From: Gemmatimonadales bacterium UBA2960
GTDB lineage: Bacteria > Gemmatimonadota > Gemmatimonadetes > Longimicrobiales > Gaopeijiaceae
Length of the DNA: 38,775 bases
Assembly: GCA_002348465.1 (NCBI GenBank)
Contig: DEBI01000094.1
Coordinates: 1-38,775 of the forward strand
Direction: 5' to 3'
Position numbers and translations under genes: made by a program. Positions 1-7,813 of this stretch are shown piece by piece (position 1 is the stretch's first letter; the number at the start of each line of letters is the position of its first letter). The notes beneath the pieces were generated by a model. The model was given only the letters and a program-made list of their open reading frames with translations. It was not told where the DNA came from and searched no databases.

Positions 1-1340
1 TCCCGACCCATCATACCGTAGGTCAACTGCTTGCTGAGCTCGACCCCTGGTTGGTCCAGGGGGTCGAGCCCGTACATCGCACCCGCGTAAACTGTCGCGA
101 TCTGTAAAAGCATCAGTAACTGACCTAACTCACTCGCACCAACTCTAGGCATGTGGAAAGTCGCATTCGGTCTCCCCTCGCGACGCAAAGCCTCAGCCGT
201 CGCAGCCCTTTCAACACGAAGAAGCTGTCCCATGGTACGACCAGAGAGATAGGAAAGTGGCCCACTCGCGACCTCATCATACTCTGGAATATCAACGTCG
301 ACTCCTAGGTCATCGACATCAATAAAGAGTACAACTTTGTCATGTGGGCCCTCCATCAAAAGCTGCAGAAGAGAATGCTGATCCGTCGAACCAAGAGCTG
401 GCAGGGGCGTTGGACCAGTTGCGCGTTTATCTCCCGATAGCGACACCGATTTCCCAAGGCTCTCCGCCCAGAGCTGCTGGAACCAGCGAGCAAGCGAACG
501 GAGGCGGTCTGCATAAGGCATAAGCACATGGACTGACCTCCCAGACTCCACATCGGAGTAGTATAGAAGTGCTGCGAGTACCCCAGCCGGATTTTCTGTA
601 AAATTATCCGTCCGGCAGCGTTTCTCCATGTCAGCTGCTCCGCCTAGCAGTTCGGCGAGCTTCACACCGCACATTGCAGCAGGGAAGAGCCCAACAGGAG
701 ACAAAACCGAGAACCGCCCCCCCACGTTCTGGGGCACGGGTAGCATAGGGACACCTTCTGCATCACCAATCTGACGCAGAACTCCTCTGAGTGGATCGGT
801 GGTGAAGATGAAGTGGCACGAGATTTCTGATTGATCGACCGACCTTTCAACCCAATCCCGTGCAACTAGATATTGCGACATCGTTTCCGCGGTCTCACCG
901 GACTTGCTAACTACGTTGAAGAGCGTACGGGCAGGTGTGAGCCGACTCAAGAGAGTCTGAAAGGTGTGTGGATCAGGGTTGTCAACTACGTGCAGGCGCG
1001 GCAAATGATCCCGCTCCTCATCGGTTTTGACGTTCCATAAAGGTCCGAGGAGTGCCTCTTTCAGCGCCATCGCCCCAAGAGCCGAGCCCCCGATTCCGAG
1101 CACAACAACATCCTCGAAGTGCTGCACCAAAGCATCCGTGATCTGAGTAACGCTCTCCACTGTTTCGGAGGCGTAAGGAAGATCTAGAAAACCAAGGTCG
1201 CCAATTTCACGTCGTTCGGTAAATATTGCGTGCGCTCGCTGAAACTCCTCTGCAAGAGTCTCATGGAACCCAATCTCTGTCACCCCACACTCAACAGATG
1301 ACTTCATCAGATTGCCGAAATCGAAGCGGATGCGTTCCAT
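1..1340 (-). CDS. pgi: Glucose-6-phosphate isomerase (3' end cut by window edge)
   Basis: Interconverts glucose 6-phosphate and fructose 6-phosphate in the cytoplasm (glycolysis and gluconeogenesis). The frame is open from an ATG at 1340 to the first base of the window, about 446 codons. The start overlaps the stop of the upstream hydrolase gene by one base (TGATG). Visible motifs are the sugar-phosphate loop VVSKSGETAET, the first family signature QNVGGRFSVLSPVG and the C-terminal signature LDPLDQPGVELSK. The last of these normally lies close to the C-terminus, so only a short tail should be missing. Length and spacing match the shorter Bacillus/Thermotoga-type isomerases (about 450 residues) rather than the 550-residue E. 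coli type. It is the last visible gene of the pyk - hydrolase - pgi unit. Identification is secure; only the 3' end is unseen. Confidence 0.95.
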   Translation of the reverse strand, partial: MERIRFDFGNLMKSSVECGVTEIGFHETLAEEFQRAHAIFTERREIGDLGFLDLPYASETVESVTQITDALVQHFEDVVVLGIGGSALGAMALKEALLGPLWNVKTDEERDHLPRLHVVDNPDPHTFQTLLSRLTPARTLFNVVSKSGETAETMSQYLVARDWVERSVDQSEISCHFIFTTDPLRGVLRQIGDAEGVPMLPVPQNVGGRFSVLSPVGLFPAAMCGVKLAELLGGAADMEKRCRTDNFTENPAGVLAALLYYSDVESGRSVHVLMPYADRLRSLARWFQQLWAESLGKSVSLSGDKRATGPTPLPALGSTDQHSLLQLLMEGPHDKVVLFIDVDDLGVDVDIPEYDEVASGPLSYLSGRTMGQLLRVERAATAEALRREGRPNATFHMPRVGASELGQLLMLLQIATVYAGAMYGLDPLDQPGVELSKQLTYGMMGR

Positions 1341-2116
1341 CATCCGACGTCCACAACAAGTCCGTCGTACGCAGGGAGAACCTTGGCCGGCAGCTTCGCT
1401 AGAAGTTCTGAATGCCGAACCCGATGCGTAAGATGCGTGAGGTAGGTCACACCAGCCCCAACCTGAGAAGCTGCCTCAATCGCTTCTTCTATGTTGAAGT
1501 GCGATCCATGAGGCCGACCAAACCAGAGTGCGTTCAGTACAAGAACATCTACTCCCCTAAGCTTATTGAGTACTCGGTCTGGTAGGGTCTTGGCATCCGT
1601 GACATACCCAAGCCCACCCACCCGGAATCCGTAAACCATGGGCCCGCCATGCGGTACCTGAAGAGGGATGAACTCCTCACCTAAGAGCGTGATTGATTCG
1701 AACGCTTCAAAGGAGTTCAAAACGATGCGCGGCTTAGAGCTACCCATAGGGGGCCGCACCGAATCATCGAAGATGTACCTGAAACGCTCCTGTAGCTGCT
1801 GCACATATTCAGGCGCGGTCCAGGTTGGAAGGTCTCCACCTTGGGCCGTAAGAGCCCGCACATCATCTATTCCGTGGACGTGATCCGCATGAGTATGGGT
1901 TAGCCAAAGCGCATCGATCGAGGTGACCCCCGCGGCTAGCAATTGCAGACGTAACTCAGGAGGAGCATCGACCAGCAGTCGCCCAGAAGGCAAATCTACC
2001 AAAGCTCCGTGGCGGGTACGCCGATCACGTGGGTCATCAGACGCACACGTGGGACAATCGCACCCGATCACTGGAACTCCGAATGATGTACCAGTACCGA
2101 GAAAAGTGAGCTTCAC
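1340..2116 (-). CDS. PhnP-like metallo-beta-lactamase-fold phosphodiesterase
   Basis: A 258-residue metallo-beta-lactamase-fold hydrolase. It starts FLGTGTSFGVPVIGCDCPTC, with the cysteine cluster that in PhnP binds a structural metal. The HxHxDH metal motif is THTHADHVHG, and further His residues lie near the C-terminus (LTHLTHRV). The family includes PhnP (5-phosphoribosyl 1,2-cyclic phosphate phosphodiesterase) and related cyclic-phosphate hydrolases. No other phn gene is nearby, so the substrate is unknown. The start is GTG at 2116, 14 bases after the pyk stop, with an AGGAG overlapping the pyk stop about 11 bases upstream. The pgi start overlaps its stop. This sandwiching suggests it is co-expressed with glycolysis and may clear an abnormal sugar-phosphate, which is inference only. 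Confidence 0.85.
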   Translation of the reverse strand: MKLTFLGTGTSFGVPVIGCDCPTCASDDPRDRRTRHGALVDLPSGRLLVDAPPELRLQLLAAGVTSIDALWLTHTHADHVHGIDDVRALTAQGGDLPTWTAPEYVQQLQERFRYIFDDSVRPPMGSSKPRIVLNSFEAFESITLLGEEFIPLQVPHGGPMVYGFRVGGLGYVTDAKTLPDRVLNKLRGVDVLVLNALWFGRPHGSHFNIEEAIEAASQVGAGVTYLTHLTHRVRHSELLAKLPAKVLPAYDGLVVDVG

Positions 2117-2130
2117 GCCTCAGAAATCTC

Positions 2131-3552
2131 CTAAAGCCGATCGAGCCTCATGTTGTTTGTAGAGCCGATTTGATGGAAGGGAAACCCTGCTGTGATCGCC
2201 ACTGAAGCGCCCTTTTCCCCTACCCCAGCCTCCAATACGGCGAGTCTTCCAAAGTCAGACAACTCTTGGTACGTCACTTCAACGTCCTCCGCAAGCACGG
2301 GATTCACTCCCCATACTGCAGCAAGTTGCCTGAATGTCGCTTGCTCCGTCGTTACCGCAAATACAGGCATTGATGGACGATAGGAGGAGACCAACCTCGC
2401 CGAGAAACCCGACTTCGTAATCACGACTATAGCAGGCGCCCCTATCTGCTTGGCCGCCTCCACCGTGGCTGCCGCTATCGCATGTTCTCTAATTGATGCG
2501 CCTCCTCTAGTGCGAAGCCCACCCGGTGCGGTGAGATAGCGTGGACCGCGCTCAAGGAAACCGCTTCTTTCAATCTCCGAACCGATGCAGACAATCGCTT
2601 CCAATGCCTGCAGTGGATATTCACCAACCGCTGTCTCACCCGACAGCATAACGGCGTCGGAACCATCTAGAATAGCGTTCGCTACATCCGACGCTTCAGC
2701 TCGAGTAGGACGAGCGCTCTCAATCATGGATTCTAGCATCTGCGTCGCAGTGATTACTGGCCTGCCATGGTAATTTGCAAGCTGAATGATCCGCTTTTGC
2801 ACCAGCGGAACTCGCTGAAAAGGAAGCTCAACTCCCAAATCACCCCGCGCTACCATGACCACGTCAGATTCTGCGATCACCTCCTCAATGACTCTAAGCG
2901 CTTGCACTTTTTCAATCTTTGCAACGACGAGCGCCCGATCTCCAACGCGCCTCTTTAAATCGACTACGTCTTCAGCCTTCCGCACAAAAGAGAGTCCTAT
3001 GTATTCAGCCTCATATTGCAGTGCGAAGTCTAAATCTTGGAGATCCTTATCCGTCATTGAAGGAGTCTTCAAATCAACGTTTGGCAAGTTGATGCCCTTC
3101 TTGCTCCTTAAAAGCCCACCACGGATCACTTCGAAGACCGTTCGGTCACCCTCTGTTCGAACACAACGAAACTCAAGCAAGCCATCATCCAAAAGTACCG
3201 TGTCATTGACCGCAATTTCCTCAGCGAGTTGAGCGTAGGTCGTGGGAACCTCACCCTGTACGGCGCTTGCCTCAGGGGCCAGGATTACTTCATCGTCGAC
3301 ATTCAGTTCGATTGGCTGGGTTAGTTCTCCCACACGAATCTTGGGGCCCTGGAGGTCTACCAAAATAGCTACTGGCTTTCCAGTTTCGCGTGCTGCTGCG
3401 CGCACACTTTCGATAATTCGGGCGTGATCTTCACGGGAACCATGGGACATATTGACCCGAGCTAGGTTCATACCACGCTGAACCAACGCAAGGATAGTAT
3501 CCCAGCCTGAACTGGCCGGACCGAGCGTGCAAACAACCTTTGTACGGAGCAT
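2131..3552 (-). CDS. pyk: Pyruvate kinase
   Basis: Converts phosphoenolpyruvate and ADP to pyruvate and ATP, the last step of glycolysis. The 473-residue product begins MLRTKVVCTLGPASSG. It carries NMSHGSREDH, the pyruvate-kinase signature VVAKIEKVQALR, the metal/PEP segment VARGDLGVELP, and TATQMLESMIESARPTRAEASD followed closely by SGETAVGEYP. The C-terminal allosteric domain runs from about residue 350 to the end. The frame is open 33 codons further upstream, but that stretch lies in the divergent promoter region and family members begin at this ATG, so I place the start at 3552. No strong ribosome-binding site is visible. It heads the minus-strand unit pyk - PhnP-like hydrolase - pgi. Confidence 0.96.
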   Translation of the reverse strand: MLRTKVVCTLGPASSGWDTILALVQRGMNLARVNMSHGSREDHARIIESVRAAARETGKPVAILVDLQGPKIRVGELTQPIELNVDDEVILAPEASAVQGEVPTTYAQLAEEIAVNDTVLLDDGLLEFRCVRTEGDRTVFEVIRGGLLRSKKGINLPNVDLKTPSMTDKDLQDLDFALQYEAEYIGLSFVRKAEDVVDLKRRVGDRALVVAKIEKVQALRVIEEVIAESDVVMVARGDLGVELPFQRVPLVQKRIIQLANYHGRPVITATQMLESMIESARPTRAEASDVANAILDGSDAVMLSGETAVGEYPLQALEAIVCIGSEIERSGFLERGPRYLTAPGGLRTRGGASIREHAIAAATVEAAKQIGAPAIVVITKSGFSARLVSSYRPSMPVFAVTTEQATFRQLAAVWGVNPVLAEDVEVTYQELSDFGRLAVLEAGVGEKGASVAITAGFPFHQIGSTNNMRLDRL

Positions 3553-3598
3553 GATTGATCCAGGTGTCGAGGAGACGACCGGATGACGACTCGCCAGA

Positions 3599-3627
3599 AT
3601 TGTCGCGATGCAAAGAGACAGGAGCAA
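3599..3627 (-). promoter_or_regulatory. Possible pyk promoter
   Basis: On the minus strand, TTGCTC (3627-3622) and GACAAT (3604-3599) are separated by exactly 17 bases. They match the -35 and -10 consensus at 3/6 and 4/6 positions and would give a leader of roughly 40 bases before the pyk ATG. The match is weak and chance is a real possibility. Confidence 0.25.
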
Positions 3628-3716
3628 CACCCGGAGGCCAACAACACCCAATGGGGTGGCGCATCCTTTCCGGTCCGTTTTCTTTCCGAGGTCCTAGTTC
3701 TTATCACCGAAGCTTT

Positions 3717-4865
3717 ATGAGTCACATCCACGTTGAGCGTCGAGAGGACGCTGGCGAACTTGTCGACGCGCTCGCCGGAGCGGAGAGGATAGCTCTAGAC
3801 TGCGAAGCCGCCGGCTTCCACAGATACTCAGATCGCCTATGCCTCGTTCAGATCACCGTTGATGGCGCAACGTGGACCATCGATCCATTAGCGTTCGATC
3901 CTACGGATTTGCTTCGGGACGCACTCGAAAGTGCTGATCTTCCGATTGTGATGCATGGAGCAGACTTCGACCTCCGACTCCTCAGTCGAGATCTTGGGAT
4001 CCGTATCTGTGGGCTTCAGGACACACAGATCTACGCCGCACTTCTCGGCGAAGAAGGCTTGGGGCTAGCATCACTCCTTGAGTCACGCTTCGGTGTTGAA
4101 CTGGCGAAAAAGTACCAGCGCGCTGACTGGGCAGAACGTCCACTGACCAAAGACATGCTTGAATATGCGGCGTCAGACACCATGCACCTCGAACGTCTCT
4201 TAGATGTTCTCTCCGAAGAACTCGATGGTATGGGGCGTTCGACTTGGGCAACCGAAGAGTGTCTGGCCCTAGAGTCAGTTTCAGCAACGGTAACTAATGA
4301 GGATGGACAGCCTGTAGATCTAGTGACACGGATCAAGGGTGTGCGTCACTTACCCGTAAGAGAGGTTGCCGCGATTCGGACAGCCCTCTCCTGGCGGGAT
4401 GACATCGCTAGACAGCGTGACCGCGCGGTCTTCCGAGTTATTGGCGATAAACCGTTGATCGAAGCAGTAGGCGCTCATCCACGCCGTGTGGAAGACCTAT
4501 TAGCCATTAAGGGGTTCCCGACGGGCCTAGCTCGGGCTGAAGGCAAAGTCCTGATAAGGCGGCTGCAAGCCATCCGTGAATCAGATGAAGCCGATCTCAT
4601 CCCATATCCAAAAGGAATACGCCGTGGCCCCGCTCGACCACCCCCTGAGCTAGAGGCAACTATCGAGCGTCTCAAAGCAGTTCGGAATTCCATCGCCGAA
4701 CAGATCGGACTCCCCCGTGGCACCCTTCTTTCAAACGCGGTTTTACTTGAGATCGCTAGAGTTAATCCGCTGACTCTAGAGGACCTCGTCGAAGTAGAGG
4801 CTATGCGCGCGTGGAAAATAGATCTCGCCGGAGAGGCGCTTCTCGGGGCACTTAGGAACGATTAA
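3717..4865 (+). CDS. rnd: Ribonuclease D with two HRDC domains
   Basis: A 3'-to-5' exoribonuclease of the DEDDy family that trims tRNA and other structured RNA ends in the cytoplasm. The 382-residue product has Exo I (IALDCEAAG, Asp28/Glu30), Exo II (MHGADFDLRLL, Asp85) and Exo III (YAASD, Tyr150/Asp154). Two HRDC nucleic-acid-binding domains follow, at about residues 215-285 and 310-380. This is the full architecture of E. coli RNase D. The frame is open upstream to 3555, but those codons lie in the intergenic region shared with divergent pyk and do not resemble the family, so I chose the ATG of MSHIHVERRE. No clear Shine-Dalgarno sequence precedes it. Confidence 0.92.
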   Translation: MSHIHVERREDAGELVDALAGAERIALDCEAAGFHRYSDRLCLVQITVDGATWTIDPLAFDPTDLLRDALESADLPIVMHGADFDLRLLSRDLGIRICGLQDTQIYAALLGEEGLGLASLLESRFGVELAKKYQRADWAERPLTKDMLEYAASDTMHLERLLDVLSEELDGMGRSTWATEECLALESVSATVTNEDGQPVDLVTRIKGVRHLPVREVAAIRTALSWRDDIARQRDRAVFRVIGDKPLIEAVGAHPRRVEDLLAIKGFPTGLARAEGKVLIRRLQAIRESDEADLIPYPKGIRRGPARPPPELEATIERLKAVRNSIAEQIGLPRGTLLSNAVLLEIARVNPLTLEDLVEVEAMRAWKIDLAGEALLGALRND

Positions 4866-4887
4866 GACAAGACAACTTGCGAGACAC

Positions 4888-5271
4888 TTATCCCGCGGCT
4901 TCCTCTTTCCGTTTGCACTCTATGCAATAGCGCGCGTGAGGCAATGCGTCGAGTCGCTCAAACCCCACATCTGATCCACACGTATGGCAAATCCCAAACT
5001 GTTCTGGGTCTGAGTACATTCTTCTCAGTGCCCCCTCGAGTCGATAGAGATATCGCCCTTCCTTAGTGGCGAAAGCCGCTGCCTTCTCACGCTCTTGCGC
5101 TTCGGTCCCTTGGTCGGCCATGTGATCAGTGTAACTGGACATATCTGAATCACTTGAGTAGCGGTCGGCCTGTGTCCTTTGGTCGAACAGCCCCAGAGCC
5201 TTTCGAGCACGATCCCTCTCGGCGAGGAGACGCTTTTCGAGGTGCACCCGCTGCTTCTTGTTTAATGGCAT
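4888..5271 (-). CDS. DksA/TraR-family zinc-finger protein
   Basis: A 127-residue protein with a charged, probably coiled-coil N-terminal region (residues 1-90) and a C-terminal four-cysteine zinc finger (Cys95, Cys98, Cys116, Cys119; CHTC and CIEC). This is the DksA/TraR layout. DksA binds RNA polymerase through the secondary channel and modifies promoter output with ppGpp. The acidic patch at the expected coiled-coil tip reads DHMAD here, not the DxxDxA of E. coli DksA, so a full DksA role is uncertain and a generic TraR/YbiI-like role is possible. It lies convergent to rnd with a 22-base gap and divergent from the YggX-like gene. A weak GAGAG precedes the ATG. Confidence 0.85.
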   Translation of the reverse strand: MPLNKKQRVHLEKRLLAERDRARKALGLFDQRTQADRYSSDSDMSSYTDHMADQGTEAQEREKAAAFATKEGRYLYRLEGALRRMYSDPEQFGICHTCGSDVGFERLDALPHARYCIECKRKEEAAG

Positions 5272-5330
5272 CGATCACTCTCATAACGCGGAATTAGTTC
5301 ATACTTAGAGAGCCACGCTCAGAAACATTA

Positions 5331-5361
5331 ACGATGCATAATGCAACTCGTCTACGATGCA
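5331..5361. repeat. Short direct and inverted repeats in divergent intergenic region
   Basis: The 170-base gap between the DksA-type and YggX-like genes holds a direct repeat ACGATGCA at 5331-5338 and 5354-5361 (23-base offset). It also holds a perfect palindrome TGCAT-A-ATGCA at 5335-5345. It could be an operator serving either gene. No clear promoter hexamers were found. Confidence 0.35.
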
Positions 5362-5441
5362 CTGCTTCACCCCTCTGACAAAAGGGACCACGTTACAATG
5401 CCGCGGGTAATTCATCTTACATATCCCAAACCACATCGAAC

Positions 5442-5723
5442 ATGACCACCGAGACCATCGAATGTCGTCGCTGCAAGGCCGGACCCCGCCTCGCAAAAGC
5501 CCCCTTCAGAACCGAACTCGGTGAGAGAATCATAAACTCGATCTGCGCGAATTGCTGGAAGGAATGGCTTGAGCACCAAACAACTCTGATCAACCACTAT
5601 GGACTAGATCCTCGAGAAGAAAAAGCACGAGCATTTCTCTATGAGCAGATTGAGCAGGTGCTACTTGATGGCGGCGAAGCAAAAGACATCGACACATCGC
5701 AGCAGGGCTCTATTGAGTGGTAA
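5442..5723 (+). CDS. YggX-like Fe(2+)-trafficking protein with two CxxC pairs
   Basis: A 93-residue small protein. The core, from ELGERIINSICANCWKEWLE through HQTTLINHYGLDP to the end, follows the pattern of YggX/Fe(2+)-trafficking proteins (ELGxRI...W..W...Q..LINxxxL). In E. coli YggX protects iron-sulfur clusters from oxidative damage. Unlike E. coli YggX, which has a single conserved N-terminal cysteine, this protein has Cys8-x2-Cys11 and Cys35-x2-Cys38. That arrangement could bind zinc or iron as a small ribbon. It is divergent from the DksA-type gene and ends 15 bases before the convergent nitrilase stop. Family assignment rests on motif pattern and length, and the metal-binding idea is inference. 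Confidence 0.78.
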   Translation: MTTETIECRRCKAGPRLAKAPFRTELGERIINSICANCWKEWLEHQTTLINHYGLDPREEKARAFLYEQIEQVLLDGGEAKDIDTSQQGSIEW

Positions 5724-5738
5724 AGCTCGATCGCTAAA

Positions 5739-6683
5739 TCATTCAAAAGGATGTTTTGGTGACTCGTCTACGATCAGGCGGAACACATCTGGTCGCGCAT
5801 AGTGTCCAGTTACGTCGAAGTCAAAACGACTTTGATGAATCGAGCGCATATCCAGATCTGCGTAGACAATACCCGCCTTATTCCAAAGCGGCTCGCCGAG
5901 CACCTCTCCCAATGGGCCGTATATCGCAGTTCCACCGGCACTAAGAGTTGCGGGCCAAACATCTAGTTCGTCAGCAATTGCCAGGTCCTTTGGGTACATG
6001 TCACGCGTGACGTACTGATTACAACCGAGCACGAAACACCGACCCTCCAGCGCAATATGCTGCAGAGTCGACTGCCACCGATCACGAGAATCCGCAGTCG
6101 GAGCGAGATAAATTTTTACCCCCTTTCCGTACATCGTCATACGGGCTAGCGGCATATAGTTCTCCCAGCAAATGAGCCCGCCAACACGACCGAAATCCGT
6201 CTCGACCGTGGTCAGGGTGCTACCATCGCCTTCACCCCATATGAGTCGCTCAGCAGCTGTTGGTTTGAGCTTGCGGTGCTTGCCTAGCAACTCCCCATTC
6301 GGCCCAAAGTACAGCAGCGTGCAAAAGAGGGTGCCTGTGCTGTAAGTACTGTCGCGCTCAATAACGCCCACGCAGAGCCAAACGCCGAAGTCCCCCGCAA
6401 CCTGGCACATCCTCTCTACCTCAGGTCCTGGAACGTCGATAGCGGATTCCCAGTAGCGACCGAACACCCTTCGACCCACCTCTGAGCGTCCGCCAACCGC
6501 AGTCCCGAAAGCGAGCCCCCACGGATAACCACCTACATATGCCTCTGGAAACAGGATAAGCCTCGAGCCCTCCTTGGCAGCTTCAGCAGTCATGGAACAA
6601 ACTATTTCCACTGCTCGGTTTGTATCGAAGGGACACGCTGCAGCCTGCACGGCAGCAACGCGGACGGGAGAGATGTCGGTCAC
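5739..6683 (-). CDS. Nitrilase (carbon-nitrogen hydrolase)
   Basis: Hydrolyses a nitrile to the carboxylic acid and ammonia. The substrate cannot be read from sequence, and a cyanide-converting or aliphatic nitrilase is possible. The Glu-Lys-Cys triad is clear: FPEAYVGGYPWG, HRKLKPT and GGLICWENYMP. The C-terminal GHYARPDVFRL is typical of true nitrilases rather than amidases. The frame can also start at a TTG at 6695, but a GTG at 6683 has GGAG six bases upstream, so I prefer GTG (314 residues). No nitrile hydratase or aldoxime gene is adjacent. A palindrome 52-65 bases upstream of the GTG may control it. Confidence 0.9.
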   Translation of the reverse strand: MTDISPVRVAAVQAAACPFDTNRAVEIVCSMTAEAAKEGSRLILFPEAYVGGYPWGLAFGTAVGGRSEVGRRVFGRYWESAIDVPGPEVERMCQVAGDFGVWLCVGVIERDSTYSTGTLFCTLLYFGPNGELLGKHRKLKPTAAERLIWGEGDGSTLTTVETDFGRVGGLICWENYMPLARMTMYGKGVKIYLAPTADSRDRWQSTLQHIALEGRCFVLGCNQYVTRDMYPKDLAIADELDVWPATLSAGGTAIYGPLGEVLGEPLWNKAGIVYADLDMRSIHQSRFDFDVTGHYARPDVFRLIVDESPKHPFE

Positions 6684-6734
6684 GTGATACTCCAATGATG
6701 AAACAATTAAGACTGGTGGAACTCAGAAAATAGA

Positions 6735-6748
6735 TTGACAAAAGTCAA
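6735..6748. promoter_or_regulatory. TTGAC-N4-GTCAA palindrome upstream of nitrilase
   Basis: A perfect 14-base inverted repeat, TTGACAAAAGTCAA, lies between the M28 peptidase stop and the nitrilase start. Its half-site geometry resembles CRP/FNR-family operators (TTGAT-N4-ATCAA). A -10-like CTTAAT on the minus strand (6711-6706) is centred about 33 bases downstream, close to the spacing of class II activator sites. Only the palindrome is directly seen. A short terminator stem for the M28 gene is an alternative. Confidence 0.35.
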
Positions 6749-6788
6749 CGAATATCGGCGAATACTCAGCCATCTTATGTCTTGGCCA

Positions 6789-7766
6789 TCACCCACCCGA
6801 ATAGATGAGTTCAACCACAACCTGGCCCACGATCCCCAGAGTTACAGCGCTCACTTTGTCAGGTGTATCCTCGGGTGTGTGCCAGTACGAATTGTTCGGT
6901 CCGTACGTAAAATCAATCACGTTGGCTGTGGGGATTCCATTCTGGATCAACGGAACGTGATCATCTGTTATCGGAGGGCCAATAGCGGTCGGGAAGTAGT
7001 CTCGGTACCCCAAGCGTTCCGCGGCCCGCCACACTTTCTGAACAACAGGGTTAGCGAACTGCGCCGAAATCTGCTCTACCGGAAAACTTGGCTCAGTATC
7101 ACCCACCATATCGAGCAAAAGACCGTAAACTGGTCTATCCTCCTCGGAAACGGTGGTTGCATAACGGCGCGACCCGAGCAACATATCTTCTATTCCATGG
7201 CCATAATCTTCTCCATCTACCAGAAGAATATCGACCCCGACAGGTGGAGTTTGCGCAGACAGTAAGGGAGCTAACGCCAACAATATTGCCGTACCGGATC
7301 CACCATCATTCGCTCCTGGGACAGGAATGACTTGATCTACTGAGTCTGAAGCTTGATCTGAAATCGGACGCGTGTCCCAGTGAGCCAAGATCACGATTCG
7401 CCGACTGTTCTCGGGAGCGAAACGTCCGATCAAATTAGTTAGCCCCAGCGTATCTCCATTCGTAGTGACGTGCGTGAACGTATCGACCACAACCGCCGCT
7501 GCATGCTCGCGCATTAGCTTCAGCATCCAGGACAGCTGTGCTTCGTGTCCCTCGGTACCCGGAATCCTGGGGCCAAAAGCCACCTGTGTTTGGACGTGAC
7601 CCATAGCTGCGGCCCCTTCAAAGACTGGGCTACCAGGTGTTGGGCCAACCGGCTCGCTCTCCACCACGCAAGAAGACAACAGCAAGGTCAAGACCACAAA
7701 AACGGTTGAAGATTTAACGGTTACGAATCGATAGTGGGCGATAGGTGTAGTCTCGTGTCGGCACAT
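6789..7766 (-). CDS. M28-family metallopeptidase / glutaminyl-cyclase-like lipoprotein
   Basis: A 325-residue exported zinc hydrolase. The N-terminus has charged residues, a hydrophobic stretch and a lipobox (LLLSSC), indicating a lipoprotein in the cell envelope. M28 metal-site motifs are in order: LAHWDTRP, GANDGGSGTA, VDGEDYGHG, and DDHVPLIQNGIPT with the final His in NNSYWHTPEDT. The HWDTRP/GANDGGSG/DDHVPL combination is typical of the glutaminyl-peptide cyclotransferase-like branch of M28, so it may cyclise N-terminal Gln rather than cleave peptides. Start is the ATG at 7766. It is divergent from the DUF839 gene with only 47 bases between them, so promoters must overlap. Confidence 0.87.
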   Translation of the reverse strand: MCRHETTPIAHYRFVTVKSSTVFVVLTLLLSSCVVESEPVGPTPGSPVFEGAAAMGHVQTQVAFGPRIPGTEGHEAQLSWMLKLMREHAAAVVVDTFTHVTTNGDTLGLTNLIGRFAPENSRRIVILAHWDTRPISDQASDSVDQVIPVPGANDGGSGTAILLALAPLLSAQTPPVGVDILLVDGEDYGHGIEDMLLGSRRYATTVSEEDRPVYGLLLDMVGDTEPSFPVEQISAQFANPVVQKVWRAAERLGYRDYFPTAIGPPITDDHVPLIQNGIPTANVIDFTYGPNNSYWHTPEDTPDKVSAVTLGIVGQVVVELIYSGG

Positions 7767-7813
7767 AGTATTTTGTCTTAAGAATCTTCTCTTCGCATCA
7801 ATTTAACGATCTT

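Noticed and set aside
2855..3232. 125-codon Ser/Thr-rich frame on the plus strand inside pyk
   Set aside because: Antisense shadow of a highly conserved enzyme; low-complexity Ser/Thr/Lys composition.
3553..3651. N-terminal extension of pyruvate kinase that looks like a signal peptide (MGVVGLRVLLLSLCIATILA)
   Set aside because: Pyruvate kinase is cytoplasmic and family members begin at MLRTKVVC. The stretch lies in the promoter region shared with rnd.
3555..3716. Upstream extension of RNase D
   Set aside because: It overlaps the pyk promoter region and has no family similarity; the ATG at 3717 gives a normal N-terminus.
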